DNA of 43,626 nt, taken from an uncultured Acetatifactor sp. (GTDB lineage Bacteria; Bacillota; Clostridia; Lachnospirales; Lachnospiraceae). Within the stretch, counting starts at the first letter, position 1; each line of letters starts with the position of its first letter. This document shows, one piece after another, positions 1 to 6,769 of this stretch. Where the stretch lies: positions 1-43,626 of the forward strand of contig CAJUGT010000016.1 of NCBI GenBank assembly GCA_910586435.1, written 5' to 3'. Under the pieces are notes generated by a model. The model saw only the letters and a program-made list of their open reading frames with translations. It had not been told where the DNA came from and did not search any database. Made by a program: the position numbers and the translations under genes.

Positions 1-40
1 CCTGATCGTCGATTGAAGTCAACGCAGTCCGATGGAAAAT

Positions 41-68
41 TAGACAAGGAGGTTTATTGGAATATAAT
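41..68 (+). promoter_or_regulatory. Putative sigma-A promoter of the hairpin-array transcript
   Basis: TAGACA (41-46, one mismatch to TTGACA) is followed after 16 nt by a perfect TATAAT (63-68). Transcription would start near 75 and run through the three hairpin repeats to the terminator at 401-424. Confidence 0.45.
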
Positions 69-74
69 GCGGTC

Positions 75-424
75 AGTACACTAGAGTGTGCTCTGGTGTA
101 TTGGAGTGTGATATTCGGAGTATCAGGCTATGGCAGGGCTTCCTTCTAAAAAACCAAGAGAGATTCAGCCTTGCCGATTTCCTGATAATTTTTGCAGGGC
201 AGGCTATGAGAGCGCTTCCTTCTAAAATTTGACTGTCACTCAAAATCAGCGTTTCGTTTTCCTGTCCATAGCAGTCCGGGTATTGCCCGGACAGGGTGTA
301 ACAGCAGGTTATGGCGGGACTTCCTTCTGTCCCTTATGGGATTCGACTTTTAATCGACCAACAGTCCCGCCGATTTCCTGCACATGATAACTTGCCGATG
401 AAAAAGCCTTTTACAGGCTTTTTT
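75..424 (+). ncRNA. Candidate structured small RNA with three tandem hairpin modules
   Basis: There is no credible ORF here. Three modules (124-184, 200-264, 305-380) share one plan: an outer CAGG/CCTG pair, a YTATG bulge, an inner stem, and the same TCCTTCT at the start of the apical loop. The inner stems differ in sequence but still pair (132-140 with 167-175, 209-216 with 248-254, 313-321 with 363-371), using G-U pairs in modules 1 and 2. That looks like covariation. A separate perfect 7-bp hairpin lies at 274-292. A plausible promoter precedes the array and a strong terminator ends it. The TCCTTCT loop is complementary to Shine-Dalgarno-like AGAAGGA, so binding to mRNA ribosome sites is possible (inference). 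I do not recognise an Rfam family. Confidence 0.5.
401..424 (+). terminator. Intrinsic terminator
   Basis: The stem AAAAAGCCT (401-409) pairs with AGGCTTTTT (415-423) across a 5-nt loop, and the 3' arm ends in a run of six T. It is the strongest terminator signature in the window and closes the hairpin array. Confidence 0.85.
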
Positions 425-442
425 ATGCATATGGGCATAAAT

Positions 443-575
443 GTCAGCAGAAGCTGACGGGCGCCCGGCGCAGGAGTAGGGGAATGTAAATTCTCTGCTG
501 GATTGCCCAGGACTGTGCAAAGGCAGTATGCCGCTAATGCGGCGAGCAGGGGAATGTTTCCCTGCTGGATTGCTT
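443..575 (+). repeat. Second hairpin cluster with a duplicated GGGGAATGT module
   Basis: GTCAGC/GCTGAC (443-458) is a perfect hairpin. Two related modules follow, around 470-513 and 542-575. Each has GCAGG, then GGGGAATGT, then TTC(T/C)CTGCTGGATTGC, and each folds through GCAG/CTGC. They lie between the terminator and the TerD-family gene and could be its leader. No ORF was seen. Confidence 0.4.
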
Positions 576-682
576 GTTGAAAGCAGGACTTTGCCGGAAG
601 CCGCACAGGCTGTCAATGGGGTTGGGTTATGAGGTTTTGCGGAGCCCATGGGTTTGTATGTATATTGGGGGTGGTGTATCGC

Positions 683-2854
683 ATGAATGAGATTTTGCTG
701 AGAAGGAAAAATAAAATATTGGCGGAAGATATATGGGGAAAGGATGGAGTACCTGAGAGGCCAAAAACGAATTGCGGTTTGGATGCCCATGTTGCGGCCA
801 TTATGAAAAATGTGGAGTCCCTGGGGTATACTTTTTCCATGGAAGTATGTGAAGCGCTGAGGACAATGGAACAATCCCAACTGCGTGAATTTTATCTGGA
901 ATTAATTCCCATATTGAGAAAACTGGTGGGGGCGGATGTGGTTTACAAGCCCATGTATCCTGATTTTCCTGATTCTGTCATGGAAGCGGAAGAGGCCAGG
1001 CTCTACATCAATGCCATTGTCCATTATTGGTCTTTTGGAACGCTGTACCCCAAAGAGACGGGGAGAGAGCGTCTGCCCCTTTTCGATGCCACGAGACTTA
1101 AGGTGATTGGCCTGGGGAGAAGAGAGGATTTGCAGGATATTTTCAGTCATCTGTGTCGTTCCAAGACGTCTCTTTCCCAGACGGACAGGGATGATTTAAA
1201 GTGGATATTTCAAAATCTTCAGGTGGTACTTCCGGAAGAAATTCCACTAAAGGAAAATGTGGCTTTGATTGGGAAACTGTATCTGGAAAATAATCCCCTG
1301 GCATCCTCAAAGGATTTGGGGAAGTATTGCAGGACAGCCACGGACGTGCTTCGCCTGATTACAGCAATGTCTGACGGAGATGTGAGTCTGGCTGAAAACA
1401 CCAGATATAGAAATTTCCGCCGCAGGGAGAGAAGGCTTTTGCTGGAATTGCTGGAGGATTGCGGATATATTGAGGAGGACATGCTCAGGTACCGTGAGAA
1501 GTGGATTCGTGTAGGAGAGAAGCTTCATCCAGGGGAATATGGCAAGGCACGGTTTGAAAAAGTGGTTACGGCTTTTGATAAACTTCGCAATCATGTCAAA
1601 ATAGAGACATTTGCTGGAAAGGTGGAGGGCGCCATTCTGGCGGAGGATTATGCGAAAGCCCTGGCACTGCTGAAGAAGAGGCCGGGAGAACTTGCCAGAC
1701 GACTGGACTGGCTGCTTCGGAAGGCGGAGGATAAGAATGCGGTGATAAATGCGTTTCAGGCAGTGGCGGATGATGTGTCCACCCCCGTTTTGCTTCAGGT
1801 AAGAGAACATTTTCTTTTCAGGGGAGACAATGAAGAAGGCGAGAGTGGAAGTGACGTCAAAGACAATGTCAGGGTGGTCTTCCCGAAGGGAAATCTGGCC
1901 AGAAGTCATTGTATTGAAACTGCTCTGCCGAAAATCCAGGAGAAATACTGTAATGCGGTTGTGGGGGTATGTGAAAATTGTTTGATTCACAGTTTCAGGA
2001 AAAAGGATTTTTTGGGAAATGTTTATCTGTCTGAGGCATTCAGAAATTATTTGGTTCCTTTCAGCCAGAGAAGCGCAAACAAAACCTTAAAAACAATTGT
2101 GCGTGGTTCCAGGCTTCCTATGGGGGGCAATATCAAAGCTCTCCGGGGATTTATCTGGTGGACCAATATGGGGAATTCCCAAGAGGAAGGACGTGTGGAT
2201 CTGGATTTGAGCGCCGCGATATTTGATGGAAACTGGAATTTTCTGGCTCATGTATCTTACACCAATCTGAGGTCCTTAAAATACAGGATCTGTCATTCGG
2301 GGGACATTATAAACGGAGGACCTGTGGACGGCCGGGGCGCAAGCGAATTCCTGGATGTGGATTTGGATTCTGTTTTGCAGGATGGGGGAAGGTATGTGAT
2401 ATATCAGGTATACAGTTTTACCAGACAGAAGTTCTCCGATTTGCCCCATGCCATGTTTGGATGGATGGAGCGGGAGGATGTGGGGTCCGGAGAGATATAT
2501 GAACCTGTAACTGTGGAGCAGAAGATGGATTTGAATTCCCAGGGAACGGTCTGTATTCCGGTTATTTTTGACTGCCTGAAACGGGAAGCGATCTGGTGCG
2601 ACATGAATTTGTCACTGGGGGGATATCGGTTTGACCAGGGGGGCAATAACCTGGAGAGCAACATAAGTGGAGTGGTTGCGACTTGTTATGGCATCCTCCA
2701 TATGCGGAAACCGAATCTTTATGATCTGATTGATTTACATATCAGAGCCAGAGGTGTACGGGTTAAGGATAAGGAGGACGCCGATATTATTTTTGATGTG
2801 GAGGAGGGGATTACCCCTTTTGATACGGACGTTTTTGTGGGTGAATATCTGTAA
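683..2854 (+). CDS. Large TerD-domain protein (tellurite/stress-resistance family)
   Basis: This is a protein of about 723 residues. The C-terminal third, from about residue 470, carries a TerD-like signature: LPMGG, then VDLDLSAAIFDG, a YTNL block, CHSGDI and an acidic FLDVDLDSVL stretch. In TerD proteins such acidic loops bind calcium. The N-terminal ~450 residues are mostly helical and charged, and I do not recognise them. The layout resembles large TerD-related proteins of the MXAN_6230/SCO0854 type, though I see no RING-like cysteine cluster. No signal peptide or membrane segment is present, so it is probably cytoplasmic. I chose the ATG at 683 because GGGGGTGG lies just upstream; an in-frame ATG at 629 has a poorer site. 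No terA/B/C/Z genes are nearby. Its role is likely envelope or chemical stress, but this is inferred. Confidence 0.7.
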   Translation: MNEILLRRKNKILAEDIWGKDGVPERPKTNCGLDAHVAAIMKNVESLGYTFSMEVCEALRTMEQSQLREFYLELIPILRKLVGADVVYKPMYPDFPDSVMEAEEARLYINAIVHYWSFGTLYPKETGRERLPLFDATRLKVIGLGRREDLQDIFSHLCRSKTSLSQTDRDDLKWIFQNLQVVLPEEIPLKENVALIGKLYLENNPLASSKDLGKYCRTATDVLRLITAMSDGDVSLAENTRYRNFRRRERRLLLELLEDCGYIEEDMLRYREKWIRVGEKLHPGEYGKARFEKVVTAFDKLRNHVKIETFAGKVEGAILAEDYAKALALLKKRPGELARRLDWLLRKAEDKNAVINAFQAVADDVSTPVLLQVREHFLFRGDNEEGESGSDVKDNVRVVFPKGNLARSHCIETALPKIQEKYCNAVVGVCENCLIHSFRKKDFLGNVYLSEAFRNYLVPFSQRSANKTLKTIVRGSRLPMGGNIKALRGFIWWTNMGNSQEEGRVDLDLSAAIFDGNWNFLAHVSYTNLRSLKYRICHSGDIINGGPVDGRGASEFLDVDLDSVLQDGGRYVIYQVYSFTRQKFSDLPHAMFGWMEREDVGSGEIYEPVTVEQKMDLNSQGTVCIPVIFDCLKREAIWCDMNLSLGGYRFDQGGNNLESNISGVVATCYGILHMRKPNLYDLIDLHIRARGVRVKDKEDADIIFDVEEGITPFDTDVFVGEYL

Positions 2855-2870
2855 AAGCAATATTTGCTTT
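2854..2870. terminator. Short palindrome between convergent stop codons
   Basis: AAAGCAA (2854-2860) and TTGCTTT (2864-2870) form a perfect 7-bp stem that includes the last base of the TerD-gene stop and part of the kinase stop. It is AT-rich and could be a weak bidirectional terminator for the two convergent genes. Confidence 0.35.
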
Positions 2871-3759
2871 AAGGGGTATCCATACAGGGAAAACAAAGGA
2901 TTATTTTCAGCTGCCTGTTTTCCACAACGGCAGTGATTTCGCCGTTCATTTTCTCCATAAGTTCTTTTACAATAAACAGGCCCAGCCCGGAGGAACCTTT
3001 CCTTCGGGCTGTGTCTGCTTTATAGAATTTGTCGAAAATCTGTCCGGGATCCGGGATGCTGTCATCCGTCACGGCATTTTGGAATACAAGTGTATTATCC
3101 CTCTGAAGAATGGAGATATCTCCGGTGCCGTGAATCAGGGCGTTTTGTATCAGGTTCAGGAAAATGCGTCTCAAAGCTTCGTCGTCTGCCATGATAGTAA
3201 AACTTTCGGCTGCAAAGGTTACTTCCGGCGCCACCCCAAGACTTTCAAATCTGCCATGCAGACTGATGAGACAGTCCCCAAGGAGCGGAAGCACCTGTAT
3301 TTTCTCCAGGGACAGCCGAAAGTCTTCACTGGTAAGTTTGGTATAGAGGAACATTTGCTCCAGCATGTCTTTCAACTCATCCAACCTTTTTTCCGCCGAT
3401 TCCAGGTAAAGTGTTTCTTTGAAGGGATCTTTGCAGTCCCTGGCCATCTGTAGATAGCCGGAGGCGCCTGTGAGAGGAGTGCGTATATCATGTGCCAGAC
3501 CGGTAATGGTTTGTTTTAGCAGTCTCTCAGCGTTCTCATATTGGGTATAATTTTTGTCTTTGGCCGTCAGAGCCTGGTTCAGCCTTCGGCAGAGGATGAG
3601 CAGCGGCTTCTGGCGGCTGTTTATGGTCAGCTCCATATGACTGCCATCAAGAATTTCCAAAAGCTGGGCGGAAAGAGAACGCAGTTCCATACGAAGACGG
3701 ATGTAGAATATTGACAGGCAAATGCAGGCAAGGCATAATAAAATGAGCAATATGTTCAT
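2869..3759 (-). CDS. Membrane sensor histidine kinase (BceS/BcrS-like)
   Basis: This protein of about 296 residues has one N-terminal membrane segment (about residues 2-20), no sizeable extracellular sensor, a HisKA phospho-acceptor box (GLAHDIRTPLTG, His near residue 100) and a C-terminal HATPase_c domain (N box LIQNALIHG, G box SGLGLFIVKEL). The short sensor fits kinases that sense through a partner ABC transporter. It is the last gene of an ATPase-permease-kinase operon, 58 nt after the permease. I set the start at 3759 because GGGGA precedes it; the upstream in-frame extension has no membrane logic and overlaps the permease. No response regulator is encoded next to it, which is unusual. 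Confidence 0.85.
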   Translation of the reverse strand: MNILLILLCLACICLSIFYIRLRMELRSLSAQLLEILDGSHMELTINSRQKPLLILCRRLNQALTAKDKNYTQYENAERLLKQTITGLAHDIRTPLTGASGYLQMARDCKDPFKETLYLESAEKRLDELKDMLEQMFLYTKLTSEDFRLSLEKIQVLPLLGDCLISLHGRFESLGVAPEVTFAAESFTIMADDEALRRIFLNLIQNALIHGTGDISILQRDNTLVFQNAVTDDSIPDPGQIFDKFYKADTARRKGSSGLGLFIVKELMEKMNGEITAVVENRQLKIILCFPCMDTP

Positions 3760-3817
3760 TGTAATCCCCATTTCCGCGCTGTTCCGCGCGCATACTCGAA
3801 TCTTTAGCAAGCGGTGC

Positions 3818-4630
3818 TTATATATCCTGTTTTGTAAGGCAGAAGGAAGCGATTGCCGTATACAGGGCCATGAATACAAAACCAATGACAAATATCTGTA
3901 AATCCCCCGTTCCGGAATAAGAGGAAGGGCCGTAGGTCATATTGTAGTAAAGTGTATATTTGGTCCACTGGCCCAGGTGGAACAGGCTTGTGACATAGGA
4001 CAGTAAAGTGACTATAATGCCGCTGCCGAACAATATTGCGCCCAGGATGCCCATGGTAACGCTTCGGGTAATAATGCAGATTGCGATGACCAGGGAAGCG
4101 AATGCCGTTGAAATCACCCATGCCCATGCCATATAGAACAATATATTGTTCCAGTCGGTTAAGGGTACCATGTGGAACAGCAGGTTCATCAGCAGGCAGA
4201 AGGCAAAAAGCAACACAATAAGAAGGAAATTTAAAATGCCCGCAGTAAGTAGTTTGCTGACTACATAATGCCATCTGTTTTGATGGGAAGTAATGATGTT
4301 TTTCATAAAGCCTCCCTGGAAATCCATACACACGAAAAGGGCAATTACGATTCCGAGAGTACTGCAGTACAATCCGCCATCCATTCCGATATTGCGGAAC
4401 ATTCCCAGAATATCCATATTTTGCAGAATGTCTACTTCCACATTCATCTCAGCCAGATCTTCCAGGCTGAACATACCAAGGCGTACAGCGGATTGACGCC
4501 CCTGGGGTGTCTCCATCAGCCATACCAGCCAACAGGCCAGTACAGTGAGACTCAATAAAATTGCAAAGCAGACATAAACCGATTGACTTCTTTTGATTCT
4601 GTATAAATCCATACGTAATAAATTAAACAT
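3818..4630 (-). CDS. ABC-2 type transporter permease (antimicrobial-peptide immunity type)
   Basis: This 270-residue polytopic protein has about six hydrophobic segments (roughly residues 20-37, 88-106, 130-155, 165-190, 192-218 and 240-262). It begins with the MFNLLRMDLYRIKRS amphipathic start typical of lantibiotic-immunity (BcrB/EpiE-like) permeases. It would form the membrane channel for the ATPase encoded 12 nt upstream. An AGGAG site lies about 9 nt before the start. The family exports or detaches cell-wall-active peptides; the substrate here is unknown. Confidence 0.8.
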   Translation of the reverse strand: MFNLLRMDLYRIKRSQSVYVCFAILLSLTVLACWLVWLMETPQGRQSAVRLGMFSLEDLAEMNVEVDILQNMDILGMFRNIGMDGGLYCSTLGIVIALFVCMDFQGGFMKNIITSHQNRWHYVVSKLLTAGILNFLLIVLLFAFCLLMNLLFHMVPLTDWNNILFYMAWAWVISTAFASLVIAICIITRSVTMGILGAILFGSGIIVTLLSYVTSLFHLGQWTKYTLYYNMTYGPSSYSGTGDLQIFVIGFVFMALYTAIASFCLTKQDI

Positions 4631-4642
4631 GTTTTTGTTCTC

Positions 4643-5620
4643 CTATTCCAGTACTGTATCTGTTCTATTTGCGTTGTTTTGTGCCGGGGCCGTGCCATCC
4701 ATCTTATTCAGAAAATATTCTTCCAGATCCATGTGGTGGAAGCCGGAGGAATAGACTTGAATATGGTGTTCCACCAGAAGCTGATTCAGCCATGCTCCTT
4801 CCTTTAAGTCGTAAAGCCGCAGGGTATGGTTGTCGTATACTTCGGTGCGAATATCCGGCGCATGTTCCGTTATGAGGGGCAGAGCATGTTTGGTGTCATC
4901 CACTTCTATCTGAAAATAGGACTTGCATTTCTGCTCCAGGTTTTCCTGACTGATTTGTTCCACCAGCATACCGTCTTTAATGATGCCGTAATGGGTGGAA
5001 ATACGACTTAATTCGCCCAGAATATGGGAGCTGATAATTAATGTCTTGCCCTCTTCGTTTAACCGCAGCAGCAATTGACGGATTTCGTGAATACCTTCCG
5101 GGTCAAGCCCGTTGATGGGTTCATCCAGAATCAAAAGGTCTGGATTTCCAAGAAGCGCAAGGGCGATGCCAAGGCGCTGCTTCATGCCCATGGAGAAGAA
5201 TCCTGCCTTTTTGTTGCCAGTATTGGAGAGACCTGTGACGGAGAGAAGTTTATCTATGGTATTTTCCGGGGAGTTGGCTCCGTTATCTGTGAGGCCAAGG
5301 CATTTTGCTTTCATTATCATATTCTGCCTGGCGCTCATATTTGGGTACAAACCAGCGGATTCAATCAAGCTTCCTATTCTTTGGGACATATATGGGGTGT
5401 GGAGCGGTTTTCCATATAGTCGGATTTCTCCGGAGGTTGCTCCGGCCAGTCCGCAGAGCATTTTCAGAGTTGTGGATTTCCCGGCGCCGTTTCTGCCGAT
5501 AAAGCCATAGATTGCGCCTTCTTCAACTTTCATATTCAATTGGTTTACAGCAGCTTTGTCCTTGAATTTTTTTGTGAGTGCCATTGTTTCGACTGCGTAT
5601 TTTTTCTGTGATTCACTCAT
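4643..5620 (-). CDS. ABC transporter ATP-binding protein (BcrA-like)
   Basis: This 325-residue ATPase has Walker A GRNGAGKST near residue 42, the signature FSMGMKQRLG near 142, Walker B LLILDEPINGLDP near 165, and an H-loop SSH near 198. The C-terminal ~100-residue extension is typical of BcrA/lantibiotic-protection ATPases. It is first in the operon with the permease and the kinase. AAAGGAG lies about 11 nt before the ATG. It powers export or removal of a toxic compound at the membrane; bacitracin or lantibiotic-type peptides are typical substrates of the family. Confidence 0.9.
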   Translation of the reverse strand: MSESQKKYAVETMALTKKFKDKAAVNQLNMKVEEGAIYGFIGRNGAGKSTTLKMLCGLAGATSGEIRLYGKPLHTPYMSQRIGSLIESAGLYPNMSARQNMIMKAKCLGLTDNGANSPENTIDKLLSVTGLSNTGNKKAGFFSMGMKQRLGIALALLGNPDLLILDEPINGLDPEGIHEIRQLLLRLNEEGKTLIISSHILGELSRISTHYGIIKDGMLVEQISQENLEQKCKSYFQIEVDDTKHALPLITEHAPDIRTEVYDNHTLRLYDLKEGAWLNQLLVEHHIQVYSSGFHHMDLEEYFLNKMDGTAPAQNNANRTDTVLE

Positions 5621-5886
5621 TTAGTTTTGTTCTCCTTTCTCACCTTTCCCATGTGTGTCAGGTGATTACATAGACCATATTAAAACCATAAGGTTTAAAA
5701 ACACTTCAAAAAGTTTAAAGAAAGTGTAAAGTTTTCCGGAGAGTGTACCATGGGTTGTTACGAATGGATGAACATCTTCGGAAGGGTATTTCATGATAGG
5801 GGAGGCTGTCTGAACTTTTGCCTTATGTTGCTTTATTTGACAGTATAGACTGTTTTCCTTTTTCTGTCCATGGTTATATGCTGACG
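5621..5886. other. Non-coding upstream region of the ABC operon
   Basis: No ORF is supported. Besides the 11-bp direct repeat, AAACC/GGTTT around 5683-5697 can form a small hairpin. The rest, 5740-5886, shows no feature I can name. Confidence 0.4.
5708..5729 (-). promoter_or_regulatory. Tandem 11-bp direct repeat, likely response-regulator site
   Basis: Read on the minus strand, TTACACTTTCT and TTAAACTTTTT sit back to back, 9 of 11 positions identical. A third, weaker unit follows. An 11-bp period is typical of OmpR/PhoB-type regulator sites. It lies about 90 bp upstream of the ATPase start and so probably controls the ABC-kinase operon. Confidence 0.5.
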
Positions 5887-6052
5887 CTAGAGCGTGTTTG
5901 AAAATTCATTCCCGCCATCTGTGCGCCCCACTTTGCGGTATATTTGGCCCTCATTCGGTCAACGTAGCCCACTACGTCTCCCTCATTCGGGTCCAATCTA
6001 CCACAAATTGTGACACACAGCTGTCAGAAAGCAATTTTCAAACACGCTCTAG
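5887..6052. mobile_element. MITE-like inverted-repeat element (166 bp)
   Basis: A perfect 20-bp terminal inverted repeat (5887-5906 and 6033-6052, starting CTAGAGCGTG) bounds 166 bp with no ORF. Inside, CCTCATTCGG occurs twice and ACGTAG/CTACGT forms a small hairpin. The terminal CTAG is itself palindromic, so a TA or CTAG target duplication cannot be separated from the repeat end. This size and shape fit a non-autonomous transposable element or repeated palindromic unit. Confidence 0.65.
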
Positions 6053-6097
6053 TATTTGGTTAATATAACTGAAATAGAAAAAATATGCGTTTTGACC

Positions 6098-6126
6098 TTG
6101 ACAGTTGAAGAGGAAATGTGTACTAT
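6098..6126 (+). promoter_or_regulatory. Sigma-A promoter for the small secreted protein
   Basis: TTGACA (6098-6103), 17-nt spacer, TACTAT (6121-6126). It sits just downstream of the MITE-like element and about 75 nt upstream of the start codon. Confidence 0.75.
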
Positions 6127-6203
6127 AAAGATATGGATGTTTTTCTTACCTGCAGGTGTATGAATGCTCCATTGACACAGTTGATAAAAGGAGGAATGAA
6201 AGT

Positions 6204-6509
6204 ATGAGAAAAGGGAAGAGAGTTTTGGCTTTGGCCGCATTGTCAGGGGTTCTTTTGATGTCTGCGGCACCTGTTACATCCCAGGCGGGGGTGATGCCGA
6301 TGCATGACCATGATTATTTTGTAATTGCGTCATATGACAAAGGGACTGAGTGGCGTGATAATAATACCCATGTTAATTATGCACATGAATATTATAAGTG
6401 TAGAGGATGTTCGGCGGAATATAATGAAGTAGTAGCATATTATGAAGAGCATTCTTATGATTGGGATGGCAGTCGTTTTGTTTGCGAATGTGGAGATTTT
6501 TATCAATAA
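6204..6509 (+). CDS. Small secreted protein with Cys-pair motif
   Basis: This protein of about 101 residues has a classic signal peptide: MRKGKR, then a hydrophobic stretch LALAALSGVLLMSA, with cleavage plausible after SQA. The mature part is about 72 residues, rich in His, Asp and Tyr. It carries CRGC and, 30 residues later, CEC, a four-Cys set that could bind zinc or form disulfides. I chose the ATG at 6204 because AAAAGGAGG lies 9 nt upstream; a longer in-frame reading has no ribosome site and would bury the signal peptide. I do not recognise the family. It is probably transcribed alone from the promoter at 6098-6126. Confidence 0.75.
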   Translation: MRKGKRVLALAALSGVLLMSAAPVTSQAGVMPMHDHDYFVIASYDKGTEWRDNNTHVNYAHEYYKCRGCSAEYNEVVAYYEEHSYDWDGSRFVCECGDFYQ

Positions 6510-6576
6510 GAGGTAGAGGCTCTACAGATACATGAAAGAGCAGACGCTTTTGGACGGCAATGAGAGTGGTAGAGTA

Positions 6577-6624
6577 AGAAAGGGATTTGAGGCAAGCGAG
6601 TTAGCGGGTCTTAAATCCCTTTCT
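6577..6624 (+). terminator. Probable terminator hairpin
   Basis: AGAAAGGGATTT (6577-6588) pairs perfectly with AAATCCCTTTCT (6613-6624). A short T-rich tract (ACATTTTCT) follows. It lies between the small secreted protein gene and the first lipoprotein gene. The T run is weak, so efficiency is uncertain. Confidence 0.5.
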
Positions 6625-6769
6625 ACATTTTCTGAAAGATGTTTTCACACAAAGAGGGTTTTATGGAAGACTCTTGGGAAACTAAATGGGTCAAACGATA
6701 AATTGCTAAGTGTTATGTATAATGAGGGAAAGAAGCGAAAACAGGAGAAAAATAAGGGAGATATCAGTT

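Noticed and set aside
350..880. Minus-strand 176-residue reading frame across the hairpin array
   Set aside because: It has no ribosome site, low-complexity composition and runs antisense through hairpins and the terminator into the TerD-family gene.
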